A stretch of DNA of 64,000 nucleotides from Corynespora cassiicola (lineage: Eukaryota > Ascomycota > Dothideomycetes > Pleosporales > Corynesporascaceae): NCBI GenBank assembly GCA_022059125.1, contig JAEUWY010000001.1:2728001-2792000 (forward strand). The letters are read 5' to 3'. The position numbers and the translations under genes are program-made. Within the stretch, counting starts at the first letter, position 1; each line of letters opens with the position of its first letter. Below the pieces are notes generated by a model. That model saw only the letters and a list, made by a program, of their open reading frames with translations. It had not been told where the DNA came from and did no database searches. Positions 10,305-22,798 of this stretch are shown here, piece after piece.

Positions 10305-11869
10305 ATCCCCACTTTCTGAAACGAAACGACAAAGTTGAAAGACTCGACTCCTTTTTATTCCTCTTCGAATTGTACATGTATACAGACCGGGCCTGTGGGA
10401 GGAGCATTGCTTGCCCTTTTTTTTCTCCCTGTTCTCTCTTTCCACAACGCCCAAAGTCCTTTTCCTACTAGTTTTTTGGCATGGCGACCCGGATGATACC
10501 CAAACGATAAAGGCATTAGCACGGAGTTTTGTTCATATTTTTTTTTCCCTCTCTCTACCTTTTGGTAGCCTGGTAATAGCACAGCTTCCTGATTCTGGGA
10601 GGCCTTGGGTTTGGGTTATGGGTATCTGAAGCCTTCAAAAAAAATTTAAGATTGATTATTTGTGTGGCTCTTCTTTTTCTTAATGTGTAGATGTGGGGAA
10701 GGGAATGGGAGATTCGAGGGATTGGTGGGTGGTGAGTGGTGGGTGGGCCGTTTTTATCTGCGTTTGGGCAAGGCAGCAGTGTTGGAGGTAGCGACACGTG
10801 AGACTTCACGATTGACTGAAGATGGAGAGTGACTGATTAACCATGGCTGAAAAGATTGGGTTGGCTGTTGCCTGGGTAGGCAATAGCTATCAGGAGATAG
10901 GAATGTAATGTGTGCTGTCATGAATCGTTCAATAGGACTGATCTTTCGGGACAGGGTTTGTGTGTGGTTGGGCTTGGTCAAATTTCCTGCCGGGATGAAA
11001 TATAAAATAGCTGTGTATTGATTCAATGATAAAATTAGATAGAATGCAACGTTTTAAGCATGTATTGCAATTACTCACGATTTGAGTACTCTAGGTGACA
11101 GTGTATTTGCAAGACTAATGTCGAATATGCTATCGTTTAATCGGAATTCGGGACCTAGATGACGTCTTCATGAAATGAAACAACCTGATTATTTGCAGTA
11201 CCACTGTGCAAACTTAAGGTAATAAGTCAATAGGCTGTAGTTAATCGAAAGCCATAACGCTAGGGCTAGAGCATTCCGCTTAGTATCGTCCTTTGCTAAT
11301 ATATATATTTCTGAAGTGTAATAATAAGTTTAAACTGAATTCTTCTATTTTATGTTCTTTTTTATCTTAATAGCAAAAAAGTGTTTTATGCCCCTTTGAT
11401 GTACGAAACAATTAGTCCAGATGTTGATATCTAGATATAATTTATAGTATATATAGCGGCTAGTGTTCTTTAGAGGCCGTGGAGGGCTCTTTTGTTCTTC
11501 TCTTCTTGATTTCCCACCCAACATTGAATCCAAAGCCATACATTTGAGTTTCCAACCGCATGGTTGAGCTGATTCCAACTTGGCAACAGGCAACAGGCGA
11601 GATAGTCGGACTAGACGGAGTTAAGGTGTCCGAATGATGTCTTCATCTCAACTATGGACCCCACTGACATACTACCTCCAAGTGATGCCACGAATATTCC
11701 CAGTTAGACCAACTGCACGAGCGCCATCTTGCCCTATGACGGGCTTGGTGTAAGCGTAGCTTACGTAACCACAATGGTATAGTTATAGCTCCATGGCTTT
11801 CTCGTAATCCTGCACATCTCATTCATCAGCTGCCCTTAACAAATACCTTAGAACTACCAAAGCTACATC
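10305..11869. other. 1.56-kb intergenic stretch, AT-rich in its right half
   Basis: It holds the T-rich THO2 3' end and then increasingly AT-rich DNA (about 11,000-11,480) with no frame I can relate to a protein family. The last few hundred bases should include the promoter of the gene starting at 11,870. No repeat pair or TE remnant was recognised. Confidence 0.5.
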
Positions 11870-12713
11870 ATGAAGTTGATCGTTGCAGGACCAACCGGAT
11901 TTGTAGGCGGTGAAATACTCTTTACTACGCTGCAGCATCCTTCAGTGACCAGCGTTGTATCGCTCTCTCGCAGAGCCGTAATCGATCCCCGCATCCAAGA
12001 CAACCAAAAATGGGAGAACATCGTGGTGGAAGATTTTGAGCAATACCCTGACGATATCATGGCACGGCTCCAAGGTGCGGTCGGATGCATCTGGTCAGAC
12101 TCTCGTCTCCAGTTACTCTTTAGTTTAAGTGCTTACCGGCATAACATCCATCAGGGCTATTGGAGGATTGGCCAACAAGTTCCCCAACTACGAGATACTG
12201 CACAAAGCAAACGTCACGTATCCGATAGCGGCCGCGCAGAAGTTTGCAGAGGCTCTGGCTCCGAAAATGGAGCAAGGGCACCGCTTTCGCTTTGTGTTCA
12301 CGAGCGGGGCAATGGCGGAGCGCGATCAGCAAAAACAGCTCTGGTCGATGCGCGATTCGCGCCTGGTAAAAGTAGGTACCATATTGAATGATTAATATTC
12401 TATCAGGTGAAGAAAAAAGCTAATGCCGATGCCATGTTTTCAGGGTGAGGCTGAACTGGGCCTGCTCGATATTGCCAAATCTATGCCAGACTCTTTCGAG
12501 ACCTTGATTGCGCGCCCAGGTTTTGTACTGGGGAGGGGGGATTTTAAGAGTTTCGTGTTCGGACTTGCTGGTCAGAAAAATACCATCTCGGTGCAAGATC
12601 TAGCTTTTGCCTTAGTCGATATGGTGATTCATGGTTCGGATGTCTTTGGTGGAAAGGATACGTTTGATAACCTCAGTCTGGTACGACGAGCACAAAAGCT
12701 ACAAAAGACATAA
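11870..12713 (+). CDS. Atypical short-chain dehydrogenase / NAD(P)-binding protein
   Basis: Three exons (11870-12093, 12155-12371, 12444-12713) join in phase to give 236 aa, a normal size for the small one-domain NAD(P)-binding 'epimerase/NmrA-like' proteins of ascomycetes. The N terminus has the Rossmann glycine motif GPTGFVGG (residues 7-14), and the conserved block FRFVFTSGAMAERDQ follows in exon 2. Intron 1 (61 nt) has the unusual donor GTCAGA, but it restores CIW-AIGG across the join. Intron 2 (72 nt, GTAGGT...TTTCAG) restores LVK-GEAELGLLD. The substrate is unknown; neighbours give no pathway hint. Without intron 1 the first frame would run on into unrelated residues, which supports the spliced model. 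Confidence 0.8.
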
Positions 12714-13554
12714 TGAAACTATCAGAAAGGTATTCATGTTTCATGGAGAGGCCTTCAGAAAGCGCAGAGGCTAATATTGTCAAGGTTGAGAGGGAATGGA
12801 AGGCTGAATGCCTTTCGTGGACTGCACTGGTTTCTGAGGTGGCGAGGGCATCCTTCATATTACACCGGTAGTACTGGATCGTGTTCTGTTATCTTCCTGA
12901 CTATCTTCGCAAAGGCCGTGGACTAGGCGCTGCTACTATACTCCTTCATAAGCATCACGAATCTTTGCATCGCGGCTGAGCGTGAGCCGTGCCCAATAGA
13001 CCCTTCATCATTAACCACCAACCCGCATTCAACATGACTTGTCAACATATCATTCGTTATCGGAAGAATACTCGTCTTGTATCCATCTAATTTTGGTAAT
13101 TTTGGTCTGTATTATCTACCATCACCCATTCAGCATACACTAGCGTATTGCCAGTTGGTCAAGTGACACGCGGGTAACTTCTCCTCTCTGATCTTGCTAC
13201 ATTATAAGCAGTCCCAGAGTAAGAGCACCTCCTATACTCCCCGGCCTTAATGGTTGAGCCTCAGCAAATATCAAGATCAAACCTCAGTTCCCGATGGGTG
13301 ACCGCCAGCTCAAGCCCACCATGTTAGACATCTCTCCGAACGATGGCAACCACATCGTGGAAAAAAAAACTAAGGATAGCACAGACAGATTACATAGCAG
13401 AACCGAGGGTGGGTTTTCATTCATTTTCTTGTCCGTCTTCTTCGTCATTTCTATCTCCCAGTTGGCTGGAGCCCGGACCTTCGTCAGGGGGTAGTGTCGT
13501 CGGGAAGGATAGGTGTTTCCAGTCTTCAATCTGCTCGGGTCAGATCAATAATCC
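12714..13554. other. Gene-free convergent intergenic stretch
   Basis: This 0.84-kb stretch lies between the 3' ends of two convergent dehydrogenase-like genes. Only short frames without family resemblance are present. I see no RNA gene or repeat. Confidence 0.45.
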
Positions 13555-14538
13555 TCATTGCACACACTGGGAAATTTTTTTTACCTCTTCGATGATACTC
13601 CTTAGGCGGTCCCTTATGCTCTCCACCGCATAACTACCCAGAAGTAGCCTCAGCGGCGGATAGCTGCAATGTCCCAATTGCCATATAAGCTCCGCACTCT
13701 TAACCGCACTGACAGGCTGTCTATCGTTCAGCCACTGCACCATCCGCTTCGCATGCCCAGCAGGACTCGTCAAAGTAGCATATGGTGCACTTGGAGAAGG
13801 TTTGACGAAGAAGTGACCGTAGCGTTTCGGCTTTGGAGGTGCTGGTCCTCCCGTGGTGGTTGGATTAGTAGTAGGGGGTATCAGGTCGTCTGGTTCGTCC
13901 AGTCTTACATGACCAGGTTCAACAAGCGTTGCCTTGATGTTGAAAATGTCGATTTCGTATAGCATGGACTCGATTAGTCCTTCTACTGCGTATTTGGTAG
14001 CACAATACGGACCCAATCCAGGAACACCGAGCGCGCCTGAGGTCGATGAAAAGATTAGATAGCGGCCGTGGTTCTGAGCGCGAAAATGTGGCAGCGATAG
14101 TTGAATGATATGGAGGGTGCCCATGAAGTTAGTCGTGAATTGGTTACGCAGGTCATAGTCGTCTTGATCTTCACAGGCACCTATTACTCCTATGTAGCGT
14201 GAGTACAGGCAATCACAATTTTTGCGAAATTCGTACCGTAACCTGTACAGCTGGTTTGCTTAGCCAAAGAATTCATACGGTGATTTGAAGACCTACTTTG
14301 CGATGATGTCAATGTTCCCCCAGTGATCTATACTTTTCTGGATAACCGTCTCTACCGTCTCCCTCACCCTCACATCGCACAACAGTGCCAAGCAGTTCTT
14401 GTCTTGCAGCTTTTCCATCTGTTCCACGCTATTCTCCTGCGTCCAGCCGACTGCAGTGCATTTATCACCATGGGACAGAACGGCCCGAACCAGCGAGCGT
14501 CCCATGTGACCGGTTGCACCAAAGACCTTTCCTGTCAA
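13555..14538 (-). CDS. Classical SDR-type dehydrogenase with 14-nt microexon; start not resolved
   Basis: This is an NAD(P)-dependent short-chain dehydrogenase. Exons are 14297-14538, a microexon 14237-14250 and 13555-14189; introns are 46 and 47 nt. The microexon restores the family block N-C-T-G-Y-G-V-I-G-A-C-E-D-Q. Later come the catalytic Ser region (FSSTSG) and Tyr147-x3-Lys151 (YCATK). The Rossmann turn is preserved only as KVFGATGHMG; relatives usually have about three more residues (VVTG) here. The frame opens at a TTG (14538) and has an in-frame TAA 12 bases upstream. A nearby ATG (14575-14577) with a GTGAGT donor does not join in phase. Either the true first exon lies elsewhere or the 5' end is decaying. 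The C-terminal half (FVKPSPSAPYATLTSPAGHAKR) looks intact. Confidence 0.65.
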
Positions 14539-14901
14539 CTGCGAAGTTTACGCTTTGCGGCAATACTCACAATCCATGACGCCTGCCTGTGGGGGTTGAC
14601 ATCAGATGGCGGGTCACATGTAGCAGGGAGCCTGAGGTTGAGCTGATGCGACGCGGCTCCAGGCGAAAGACTCTGGCTAGCGGTGTCAAAATCCATCGTT
14701 GGCGTTGTGCTGGGCTGGCGGAGGTGTGGGATGCAGCTGTTCCTGGATGCGATGCGGGGATGTGGGGAGCTTGCTGTCCAATCGGCGATTTCGAATTATC
14801 CGCTTCGGGTTGCCTCAGGATGCGAGCAGTGTTCGTGAGTATCCATGCTGGAGGCAAGGTTCGCAGAGATTCCCGTCGTTCACAAGAATACGATGGCAGT
14901 C

Positions 14902-15138
14902 TTAATGAAGTAGCATCCGTCGCTCGTCGGCTATGATGCGCATTCCTTGGATGATGAGCTGGTTCGGGAATGCTTGTCGACGGTTGATGTAGTTGGTAAC
15001 CAGGATAAAGAGAACCAGAAAGACGTCTAAGAGCATGTATGATGGCAAGAAGAAGTGATAAGCCAATGTCATGAATGCTTGAACACGGTAGCGTCTCATA
15101 ACGAACTGAAAGATACGGTAGGGATCCCGGTGTGCCAT
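14902..15138 (-). CDS. Possible small membrane protein, hypothetical
   Basis: A 78-residue frame starts MAHRDPYRIFQFVMRRYRVQAF and contains one strong hydrophobic helix (FFLPSYMLLDVFLVLFILV, roughly residues 28-46) flanked by basic residues, as in a single-pass membrane protein. I recognise no family. It lies in the 0.94-kb gap between the SDR gene and the divergent MMM1 gene. A 242-codon frame (14567-15295) overlaps it in another frame but looks like noise. Splicing to further exons is possible. Low confidence that it is a gene. Confidence 0.22.
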   Translation of the reverse strand: MAHRDPYRIFQFVMRRYRVQAFMTLAYHFFLPSYMLLDVFLVLFILVTNYINRRQAFPNQLIIQGMRIIADERRMLLH

Positions 15139-15478
15139 GACTGGGGCTCGTGGCATGAGTACTGGGTGCAACGAAGAGAATAACGAAACTGATCTCAACA
15201 AAACCGATGGCGCATGTAAAATCAATGCGAATGAAGCTCCAGTTCCATGTCCTTTTCGTGTGGGTCGGCAGCGGAGGATAGAAGAGCAGTGTCATGGTCT
15301 GAGGTCGGGATGCACGCCAGCTTATCGATATCGGCTACAGATTCCGCCGCAGAATGGCCCCTGTCCACATTGCTCGGCTTCACTCATGTTGCACGTCACA
15401 GCCGTACCTCGAGTCTCTACAGCTCCAACAGACCATGAAAATGCAAATACAAATACAGAGTTGATATCATAACACAGA

Positions 15479-17131
15479 ATGACACAGGCGTCATCTTCTG
15501 TGCCACAGCCGGTGGCCCAAGGCTCGTCGTACGCTTCCAATTACCTTGTCCCCACACCCCGCTAACCACCCCTCAGCCTCTCCTTCACGCAGGGATTCCT
15601 CCTGGGCCAATTGTCCATAGCACTCTTGATCTTCTTCTTCATAAAATTCTTCATATTTGGCGAGCCGCCCTCTGCCGACGATAGAGCCCTCCATCTTTCG
15701 TCCCTCCGCCGTCAACGAACGCTCGCGCACCAGCAATCGCTGCACCAGCGTACACGCTCGAACTCGACGACGAACTCGCTGAGACGGAGACATAGCAGGG
15801 CCATCATTCGCGATGCCGCACATACGAATGGACCGAGCATCGCGACCATTCTGGCGAAGACATACTACAATGTCAAGGGCCACCAGCCAGAGAGCCTCGA
15901 CTGGTTCAACGTGCTCATCGCGCAGACGATAGCGCAGCTTCGAGCCGACGCCAGACAAGACGACGCGGTCCTCACATCTCTGACCGAAGTCATGAACTCG
16001 GGCGCAAAACCGAGCTGGATCGGCGACATTCGCGTCACGGAGATTGCGCTGGGCGACTCGTTCCCCATCTTCAGCAACTGCCGGGTGATGCCCGCGGAGG
16101 ATGGCTTCGGAACCGTGGGAGGGGGAGGGGGCGCGAGCGAAGAAGGGCGCCTGCAGGCGCGCATGGATGTCGACTTGAGCGACCTGATCACACTGGGTAT
16201 AGAGACGACGCTGATTCTCAACTGGCCGAAGCCCTTGACCGCAGTACTACCCGTCGCACTCGCCGTGAGCGTAGAACGCTTTTCAGGTACACTGGCCTTA
16301 TCCTTCATCCCATCATCCTCTCCACCATCCTCGACCGCAAACACACCCGCCCAAACGCCGGCCTCAACTCCCCACCAGGACCCCAATCGCGCTGCTCCCC
16401 CGGCTGCGCAGCCAACCCCCACACCCTCCCGCCCCACCTCCCTAGCCTTCACCTTCCTCGACGACTACCGCCTCGACCTCTCGATCCGCTCCCTCGTCGG
16501 CTCCCGTTCCCGCCTCCAGGACGTCCCCAAGATTGCCCAGCTCATCGAGTCCCGCGTCCACGCCTGGTTCGATGAGCGCGCCGTCGAGCCCCGATTCCAG
16601 CAAATTGTCCTGCCCTCGCTGTGGCCCCGCAAGCGCAACACGCGCGGCGGCGAAGACGCAGAAAAAGATGACGACAACGAAAACGCCGAGGCGGTAGAGA
16701 ACGACGAGGGCATCGATGTAGAGCCCCCTTCCGAAACTGTACTGCCTACGACGGAGCAGGAGGGCCATGTCCCCGGGCTCGGCGTGAGCGTCAATGCCAC
16801 GACGAGGGGCTCATCGTTTGTTCCTAGTGCGAGCTCGGCGGCGGCGGCCACGCTGGAGGCGCGCATCGAAGCTGAGGGCGCAAAGCTCAGAGATGCGGAG
16901 CGCAGAGCGGGCGATCGGAGCCAGAGCCATAGTCGCAGTCGGGAGCAACAGCAGCGCCACTCCCAGCAGGGAGAGGGGATGCGCTGGCGAGGCGAGCAGA
17001 GGGGCGCGCAGCTCCATGGCTCGAGGGAGGGGAGTCATCGGCGGGACAGGGAGCAGGGCCGCGCTGCTGAGAGGTTCGGTGGGGAGTGGGGTGGGCAGCG
17101 GGGGATGCCGGGGGCCATGCCTGGTGCATAG
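15479..17131 (+). CDS. MMM1: Maintenance of mitochondrial morphology protein 1 (ERMES subunit)
   Basis: Mmm1 is the ER-membrane anchor of the ERMES complex. Its SMP domain binds and transfers phospholipids at ER-mitochondria contacts together with Mdm12, Mdm34 and Mdm10. Exon 1 (15479-15528) and exon 2 (15577-17131) join in phase 2 across a 48-nt intron with donor GTACGC and branch GCTAAC, giving 534 aa. Residues about 18-45 (SLSFTQGFLLGQLSIALLIF and onward) are the single transmembrane anchor. The SMP/TULIP domain runs about 123-370, from SLDWFNVLIAQTIAQLR to FQQIVLPSLWPRKR. A Ser/Pro/Thr-rich loop interrupts it, as in other filamentous fungi. The tail is disordered and basic and ends in GMPGAMPGA. 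Starting at the exon 2 internal codon (TTG 15611) would remove part of the anchor, so the spliced start is preferred. Confidence 0.93.
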
Positions 17132-18000
17132 AAGGAAATCAAGAGTGGAGGGAGGGAGGTGCATCTGTATTATATATATATCGTGCCACGGCGTACGTAG
17201 ATGGGTGGATTCAAAAAAGCATACCGGCGTTTCCCATCCTGCAGCATAGCGCACCATCTATCGATCAAATCAATCTATTCTCTTTCAACAAGCATGTCAT
17301 GATACTCTCGATATCCATCCAGCTGAGCGGGTATCACGTACCCGATCAGAAACGTACATCCAGAGCAGAAAAAAAAAGGGTAAAGCTGGAGAAACCACTC
17401 ATCCCCAGCCCTTCTACCACGCACTCTCTCATTATCATATCCATCTATCTCGGAGCCAAAGCACTCTCATCGCATAGTACCACCACCACCACTAGAAGAA
17501 GAACCCGCCGTGTTAGGATATCGCATCATCATCACCGCCGCCAATTCCCAGGGCGCCTCATGTCCTGTCCCCCAGAAGCACAGGCCCCGAATCTAATATA
17601 CAGTCCAAAAAAAAACAAGCCATCATAAAACCAAGATTCGTCTCCAAGGTTGGAGTAAGAAAAGAGGGATTGAAGAAAGGAGGAAAATGCAAAACAACAT
17701 AGGAGCTACCTTTAGCTAAGCCCTCTTTACCCAGCCAGGCCACCTTAACCTCTCATGGCCAGGGGCTCGAGGAAGCGGTCTACCTGGTTGATTCTGACCA
17801 CAAACGTATTCCTACTCCCTAATCCCTTGCCACATGAAATCCCTCTCATGAACAAGACCGGCGTCAGGACGCCGGAACACCCCATCTTTCACACCGTCGG
17901 GAATCGCTAACCGTTTATCCAGGCGCCAGGCAAAATTTGAAAAGCAGACATTACGAAATGATGAAACTACATATTGTTCACCATGTGAAAATGGGGGCCG
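17132..18000. other. Convergent intergenic region between MMM1 and the WHIM gene
   Basis: This 0.87-kb stretch lies between two converging 3' ends. It contains short AC- and A-rich simple tracts and no frame that I can connect to a protein. It probably holds both 3' UTRs and terminators. Confidence 0.5.
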
Positions 18001-20186
18001 CTACTGCCATGTCGATGCAGAAGTCGGAGCGGGGAGCGCGGACGAAAAGGATTGGGATGCCTGTGTCTCTGGCTTGGTGGCATCGTCAGGCGCAGTGTAT
18101 GGCGGGGTAGGCGCAAAGAACGACTCGAGCTTGGGAAGGGTATTAGGGTCGCCGTTTGGAGTATCAGCGGAAGGAGCCGACGGCGGCTGTTGCTGCTGGG
18201 TTGGAACGCTGCTGGCAGTGAGTTGAGACGCTGGCGCTTGAGCGGCCTGCGCCGGTGGTGGCTCTGGCGGGCCTGACAACAGTGCGGCAATCGGTGCCTT
18301 GGATGGTTCTGAGGATGCTGCTTTAGTAACTCGAGAAGTCTGAGCGGGGTCTGCGGGCGGCTGAGAAGTGCCCTTTCCATAGCGCAAGCATACGACGAGG
18401 CTCTTGGGCTCGGCATCGTTGCCATAGCCGTCGTTGCCCAAGTCATCCTCATCCACGTCCATCTGATCGACGTCATCTTCGTCGTCCTCGTCTCCTCCAT
18501 CCCATGATGTCGCATCATCCTCGTCCTCCACCTCGTCGCCGGAGTTGTAGGCATCCGTGTTGCCGTCCCTGTGCAGACCGTTGGATGTCCGGTTAGAGGC
18601 ACGAGTAGACCGACCCTGTGCACCATGTGGTTCTTCAGAACCTTCTGATCGCACATAGTCTCCAGTTGCCGGGGAGGCTCCCTCAGTTGTTTGCCCGCTG
18701 AGCAGCGACTCGCCATACATGCCCGTGGCCCGCGACCTAACCTGACGGCCACTCGCCGTGACGGTAGGCCCGGCCGGTGTGTCCCTGCCAGGTTGGCGAG
18801 TAGATCGGCGGACAGACAGCGCATCCGAACCATCCTCCTCCTCCCCATCCGAGAAGGTGTACTTCATGCGCTTGCCTCGTGTGCGACCTTCGTAGAGCGA
18901 AAAGCCGGGGTTCGGGTTGGCAAAGGCGGCGGTACGGTTGATGCGGTATTCGCGGCGCTTGCGCTTCTGTGCAGTGTTAGATGTATATGGTGTGACACAG
19001 TGTATTTTCTCTTACGGCTTCAGTGGCCTCGAAACGCGGGATCGCATTCAGCATGCGCTCGCTCAGTGCCTTTGCCTCTTTTGTGCCATCCTCTTCCTCA
19101 AGCTTCTTTGCCAGCTCGCGCAGCTCCTCGATAGAGCCAGCGACACTCCACCATGAAACGTTCTTCAAAGCCGGGTTGCTTTCGCGGTAGACGCGGAATG
19201 CAGTATCGTCTTGGCCTTCGATCAGCCAGTACCGGCGCTTGTCGCCATCACGACCCCACGGTTGCACAGACAGGGGGATGTTGGAGTCGTTCTTGTCCTT
19301 GGTGGTGCGCGACTTGTATGTCTCCTTGATCATGGTGTTTACGGCCTCGTTCTGGTTGAGGGCCCAGAGGGCGAGGGTCTTGAGGAGGTTGAGCTGGGAT
19401 GACGTTAGTGCAAAGCGCAAATGCAGAGATGGCGATGCTTACTCGCTCCGACGGCGTCATGCTGTTAAAAGAGCGCCCGCCGCTGAGGGGATTGACCCAG
19501 TTCCATGAGCGCGGCCATTGCGACTTTTGGGTCTGTAGGGCTTCTTCGAGCGCGCGGCCGTAATGTCCTTTTCTGCGTGTCGCGAGACATGTCAGCCAAA
19601 AACTCTTCTTCATGTGATTGAGGGCATCCACGCGACCAGGGAATCGGCGCGCAATCGTCGAGGGCCGGGCAGACTCACTCTACAGGTTTCTTGCGATTGA
19701 GGACAAGCCCCAGGAGGGCGCAGAGCAGGCCCTCGACCTGCGGGGCAGGGACGGGATCGGAGACGCCTCGCTCGAGGTCCTGGGGACCAAAGTGAGGGCA
19801 CTTGGGCGGGAAGGCATCGGAAAAGCGTGACCTGAACATGACTATGAACTGCGAGGCGCACAGGTTAGCGGGGAACGGACACGGGCGTCGCGGGTGTGGA
19901 GACGGCGACGGCGACGCGATGGGACGCGATTGACGCGACGACGACGTACAGCAATGTCTGGATTGTCCTCTGGGACATATTCGTGCGGCGGTGAAGCCGG
20001 ACGCTTCTTGCGGGCGGGCGAGGGCGGGTCGAAGAAGGAGAGAATGGTGCCGTTCTTCTTCTTCTTGGGGGCCTTCTTCTTCTTCTTCTGAGGCGTCGCC
20101 TTGGGGGCCTTGGCGGGGGCGGGCTGGACGGGCATTTCGTCGTCGGTGGATGGAGGAGAGGACAGGGACGAGTCTGAGTCGGCCAT
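18001..20186 (-). CDS. WHIM1-domain chromatin-associated protein (ISWI-accessory-like)
   Basis: Five exons (19950-20186, 19679-19848, 19443-19572, 19016-19393, 18001-18966) join in consistent phase to 626 aa. The start is MADSDSSLSS. An N-terminal Lys/Pro/Ala-rich region with a KKKK nuclear-localisation cluster and TILSFF leads into a DDT/WHIM-like part: FRSRFSDAFPPKCPHFGPQD, LLCALLGLVLNRKKPVE, then LSVQPWGRDGDKRRYWLIEG and SWWSVAGSIEELRELAKKLE in exon 4. Exon 5 begins KRKRREYRINR, reaches GRTRGKRMKYTF, and is then acidic and disordered with Gln/Pro runs. WHIM motifs are known in subunits that couple ISWI remodelers to nucleosome spacing, so nuclear chromatin action is expected. The exact complex is inferred. 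A 3.2-kb GC-rich region separates it from the divergent BAR gene. Confidence 0.82.
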
Positions 20187-22798
20187 GTTTGCTGTCGCGG
20201 TGGTGTTGGCGTTGGTGGAGCTGAAGCGACAGGAAGGAGCGTCCGTGTCGTGTAATGGCAACGAACGCAGCACGGCTAGGCATGCATGAGGTAATCCCTT
20301 TCTCGCTAGCACCGAGATCTACCAAGTCACTGCCGGCGGAAGACCGGGGCTTTTCCAGTTTTCCAGCAGCCTCCTCGACTGTGTCCATTTCGACTTGTCC
20401 GGAGCACAGCCAGGGCACCGCAAGACTGGTTTTGCGGCGACGCCAGCCAGCGTGATGCAGCGTCACTCTGTCCAAGCAGCATTCTGACACTATGAAGAAC
20501 ATGACTCTCTATATTATTTGATGCTAGACAACGCAAGCCCAAACCCCATGCCCAACAAAGGACGCCTGCCTGCCTGCCCGCCACACACATACGAACCTAC
20601 CTAGGTACTTTCACTTTGCCATACACGAGCCTCACCTTGCTACCGTGCTGACTCCTACGGCGGCCTTTTCGCCGATAAGTCTTGCCATATTCGACGCCAT
20701 CTCGATCGGGTAGTGGTGATGCTAGCGCGCCCGAAGGAGTTGGCTCAATCGAGCAGTTCCTACCACTTTCCTTGCTGCCGCAAAAATCTGCCAGCCAGCA
20801 TGCTGAGCAGATGGGCAGACCAAGAAGTTCGGTTCTCGTAGTGGAATTATCCGCCAAACGCTGCGATGACGCAGACATGGCACGCAGGCAAGGGGCGGTT
20901 GGAATTCAATGTGCGGTGCCATCGACCTTTTCCCAATGACCACGCAACGGGCGTAAGCCAGCGAGGGGCATGAGCAACGTGGAGTTCCATCGCGGGTGCG
21001 CTCTCTCGTCTTCGGTCAAGGCGGGTCCGGTAGGATGCCATCGAGGGGCAGCCGATCGCAACGCACATGGAACAGCGAGCGGTTTGGTTGGGGAAAGTGA
21101 CAAGAATGCTTCTCCAAGCCCAACGCAACCTGTGCGAGCGGCTATGCGGTTACTGAACCTGTGTTAGTGGTCTCGTATAGGCATTTCTGGCAGAGAAACC
21201 ATCCCCAGAGCATGACTGGATGGAAAAATAAGCACAAAACAGGGACAGACGACGAAGTTGAGCCAAAATTGACGGCGTGATGATGAAAGTGAGATGCGAA
21301 ACGGTGAAGCGTGATGCAGACGGAAGAAATTGGGGGGCTGCAGCACTCGCGAACTGTCGTCGCGACAGGGCAACCCAGCAGACCCGGGGACGCGCGAAAC
21401 ATTCCACAGTCCGCAACACAACCGTACCGCGACATCGCAGCACATCGTCTCGGCTCGAATTCTGGATAATGGCAATGCGCCGCTCGGCCGCAAAAGGACA
21501 TGGATCGTCCGCGTGCGACGGAAAGCGTGCGTCGGCCATGGTTTCCAGGCCTACTCGGCGATGCAGCTCTTCCGAAATGCCCCCAAGGAGACCATGGCGT
21601 GAGCGGAAAGCGGGCGATGAGGACGAGGACGACCACGTTCACTTCTCACAATGAGGTGGAGTTGCGGGCTCGGGTCTTGGCGCACGTGACGAGGGCGACT
21701 GCGGGCAGCCATCTGGACAGATTGTTGAGCATCCTGACGCTCGCTTGGTGGCGAACAGGCTGAATCAACGGTGGTGGTTGGGATCCATGGAGATCTCTGT
21801 TTTGATCAGGAGGGCGACTGTGTAGGCGTGCGGGCGTGTGGGCGTGTGGGCGTGTTGCGCGTTGCGTGTTTCGAGGTCCCAACGGAGGCCCGAGACCAGC
21901 TCTTTCTGTATGGGGGAAGTCTCCCTCCAATATTCCCCGCTGTGCCCAGGACAAAATTAATTTTTTGGAGAAAATAAAAAAGTTCCTAGCATTGCCGTAG
22001 GATTCGGAGAAACATTGGACGAGGGGGGATAGGGGCCGGGTGGTGCAGTGGTCTGGTGGTGAGGGTGGGCGGAGTCCAGTATTGGGCTGTGGAAAGTGCC
22101 GCGACGGGGGTGCATCGAGAGCAGTGCGAGTCTGGAGGTCCGTCTGCTGGCGCCGAAGAGGGACCTGGTGGCGGCGGCGGCTTCAGGGGTCATCCACCAG
22201 GCGACGACGAGAGGACCGATAGGAGGCCAGTGGGCCACACAGGAGGGAACGGGGAGCGTTGCGGAGACGAAGATCCGGTGGCAGACAAGCAAGTCCGCCG
22301 GACGTCTCTTGTGCAGAAGCGAACGGTCAACAGGATGAGCACCCGGACGGCGGCACGTGCAGAGGGCGTTTGGAACCCGGGTGAAGCATGGTAGCAGCAT
22401 CAGCAGCAGCAGCGCCGTCTAATTGTGGACTGCGGGCGGCGGCAGCTTCAAACAGGCGCAACGACGTCGCAGCGTGTGGATGGGGGAGCACAGGAGCGCA
22501 CTGAAACGGGAGGTCAGCATCGAGGGCGGCGGGCGGCGGGCAGCGGGGAGCGCGCGGCGAGCGAGTGGCGGGCGCATAGGGAGAGGTGGGCAGAAGGGCC
22601 AGAAGCCAGCATGCAGCAGGCTCGAGTGCTGGAAGGGCCAAAAATAGGAGGACAGAGCAGTAGGTTCGACGTACAGGACACGGCGAAGAGGCGACGGCGA
22701 CGGCGGGCGATTGGGCTGGGGCGGACGGCCTAGCGCCCGGTGGTTGTCAGGTCCTGAAGAGGAAGGCCCTGTGCTGAGCGCTGCTAGCCCTCCCCCAG

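Noticed and set aside
9637..10407. 256-codon frame antisense to the THO2 tail
   Set aside because: It mirrors the repetitive charged THO2 C terminus and has no independent protein character.
14538..14577. ATGGAT exon with GTGAGT donor as first exon of the SDR gene
   Set aside because: Joining to the available acceptors gives the wrong frame or a stop codon, and the intron would be only 32-39 nt.
14567..15295. 242-codon minus-strand frame between the SDR gene and MMM1
   Set aside because: Its His/Pro/Ser/Arg-rich sequence has no domain, overlaps another candidate frame, and runs through likely SDR and MMM1 regulatory DNA.
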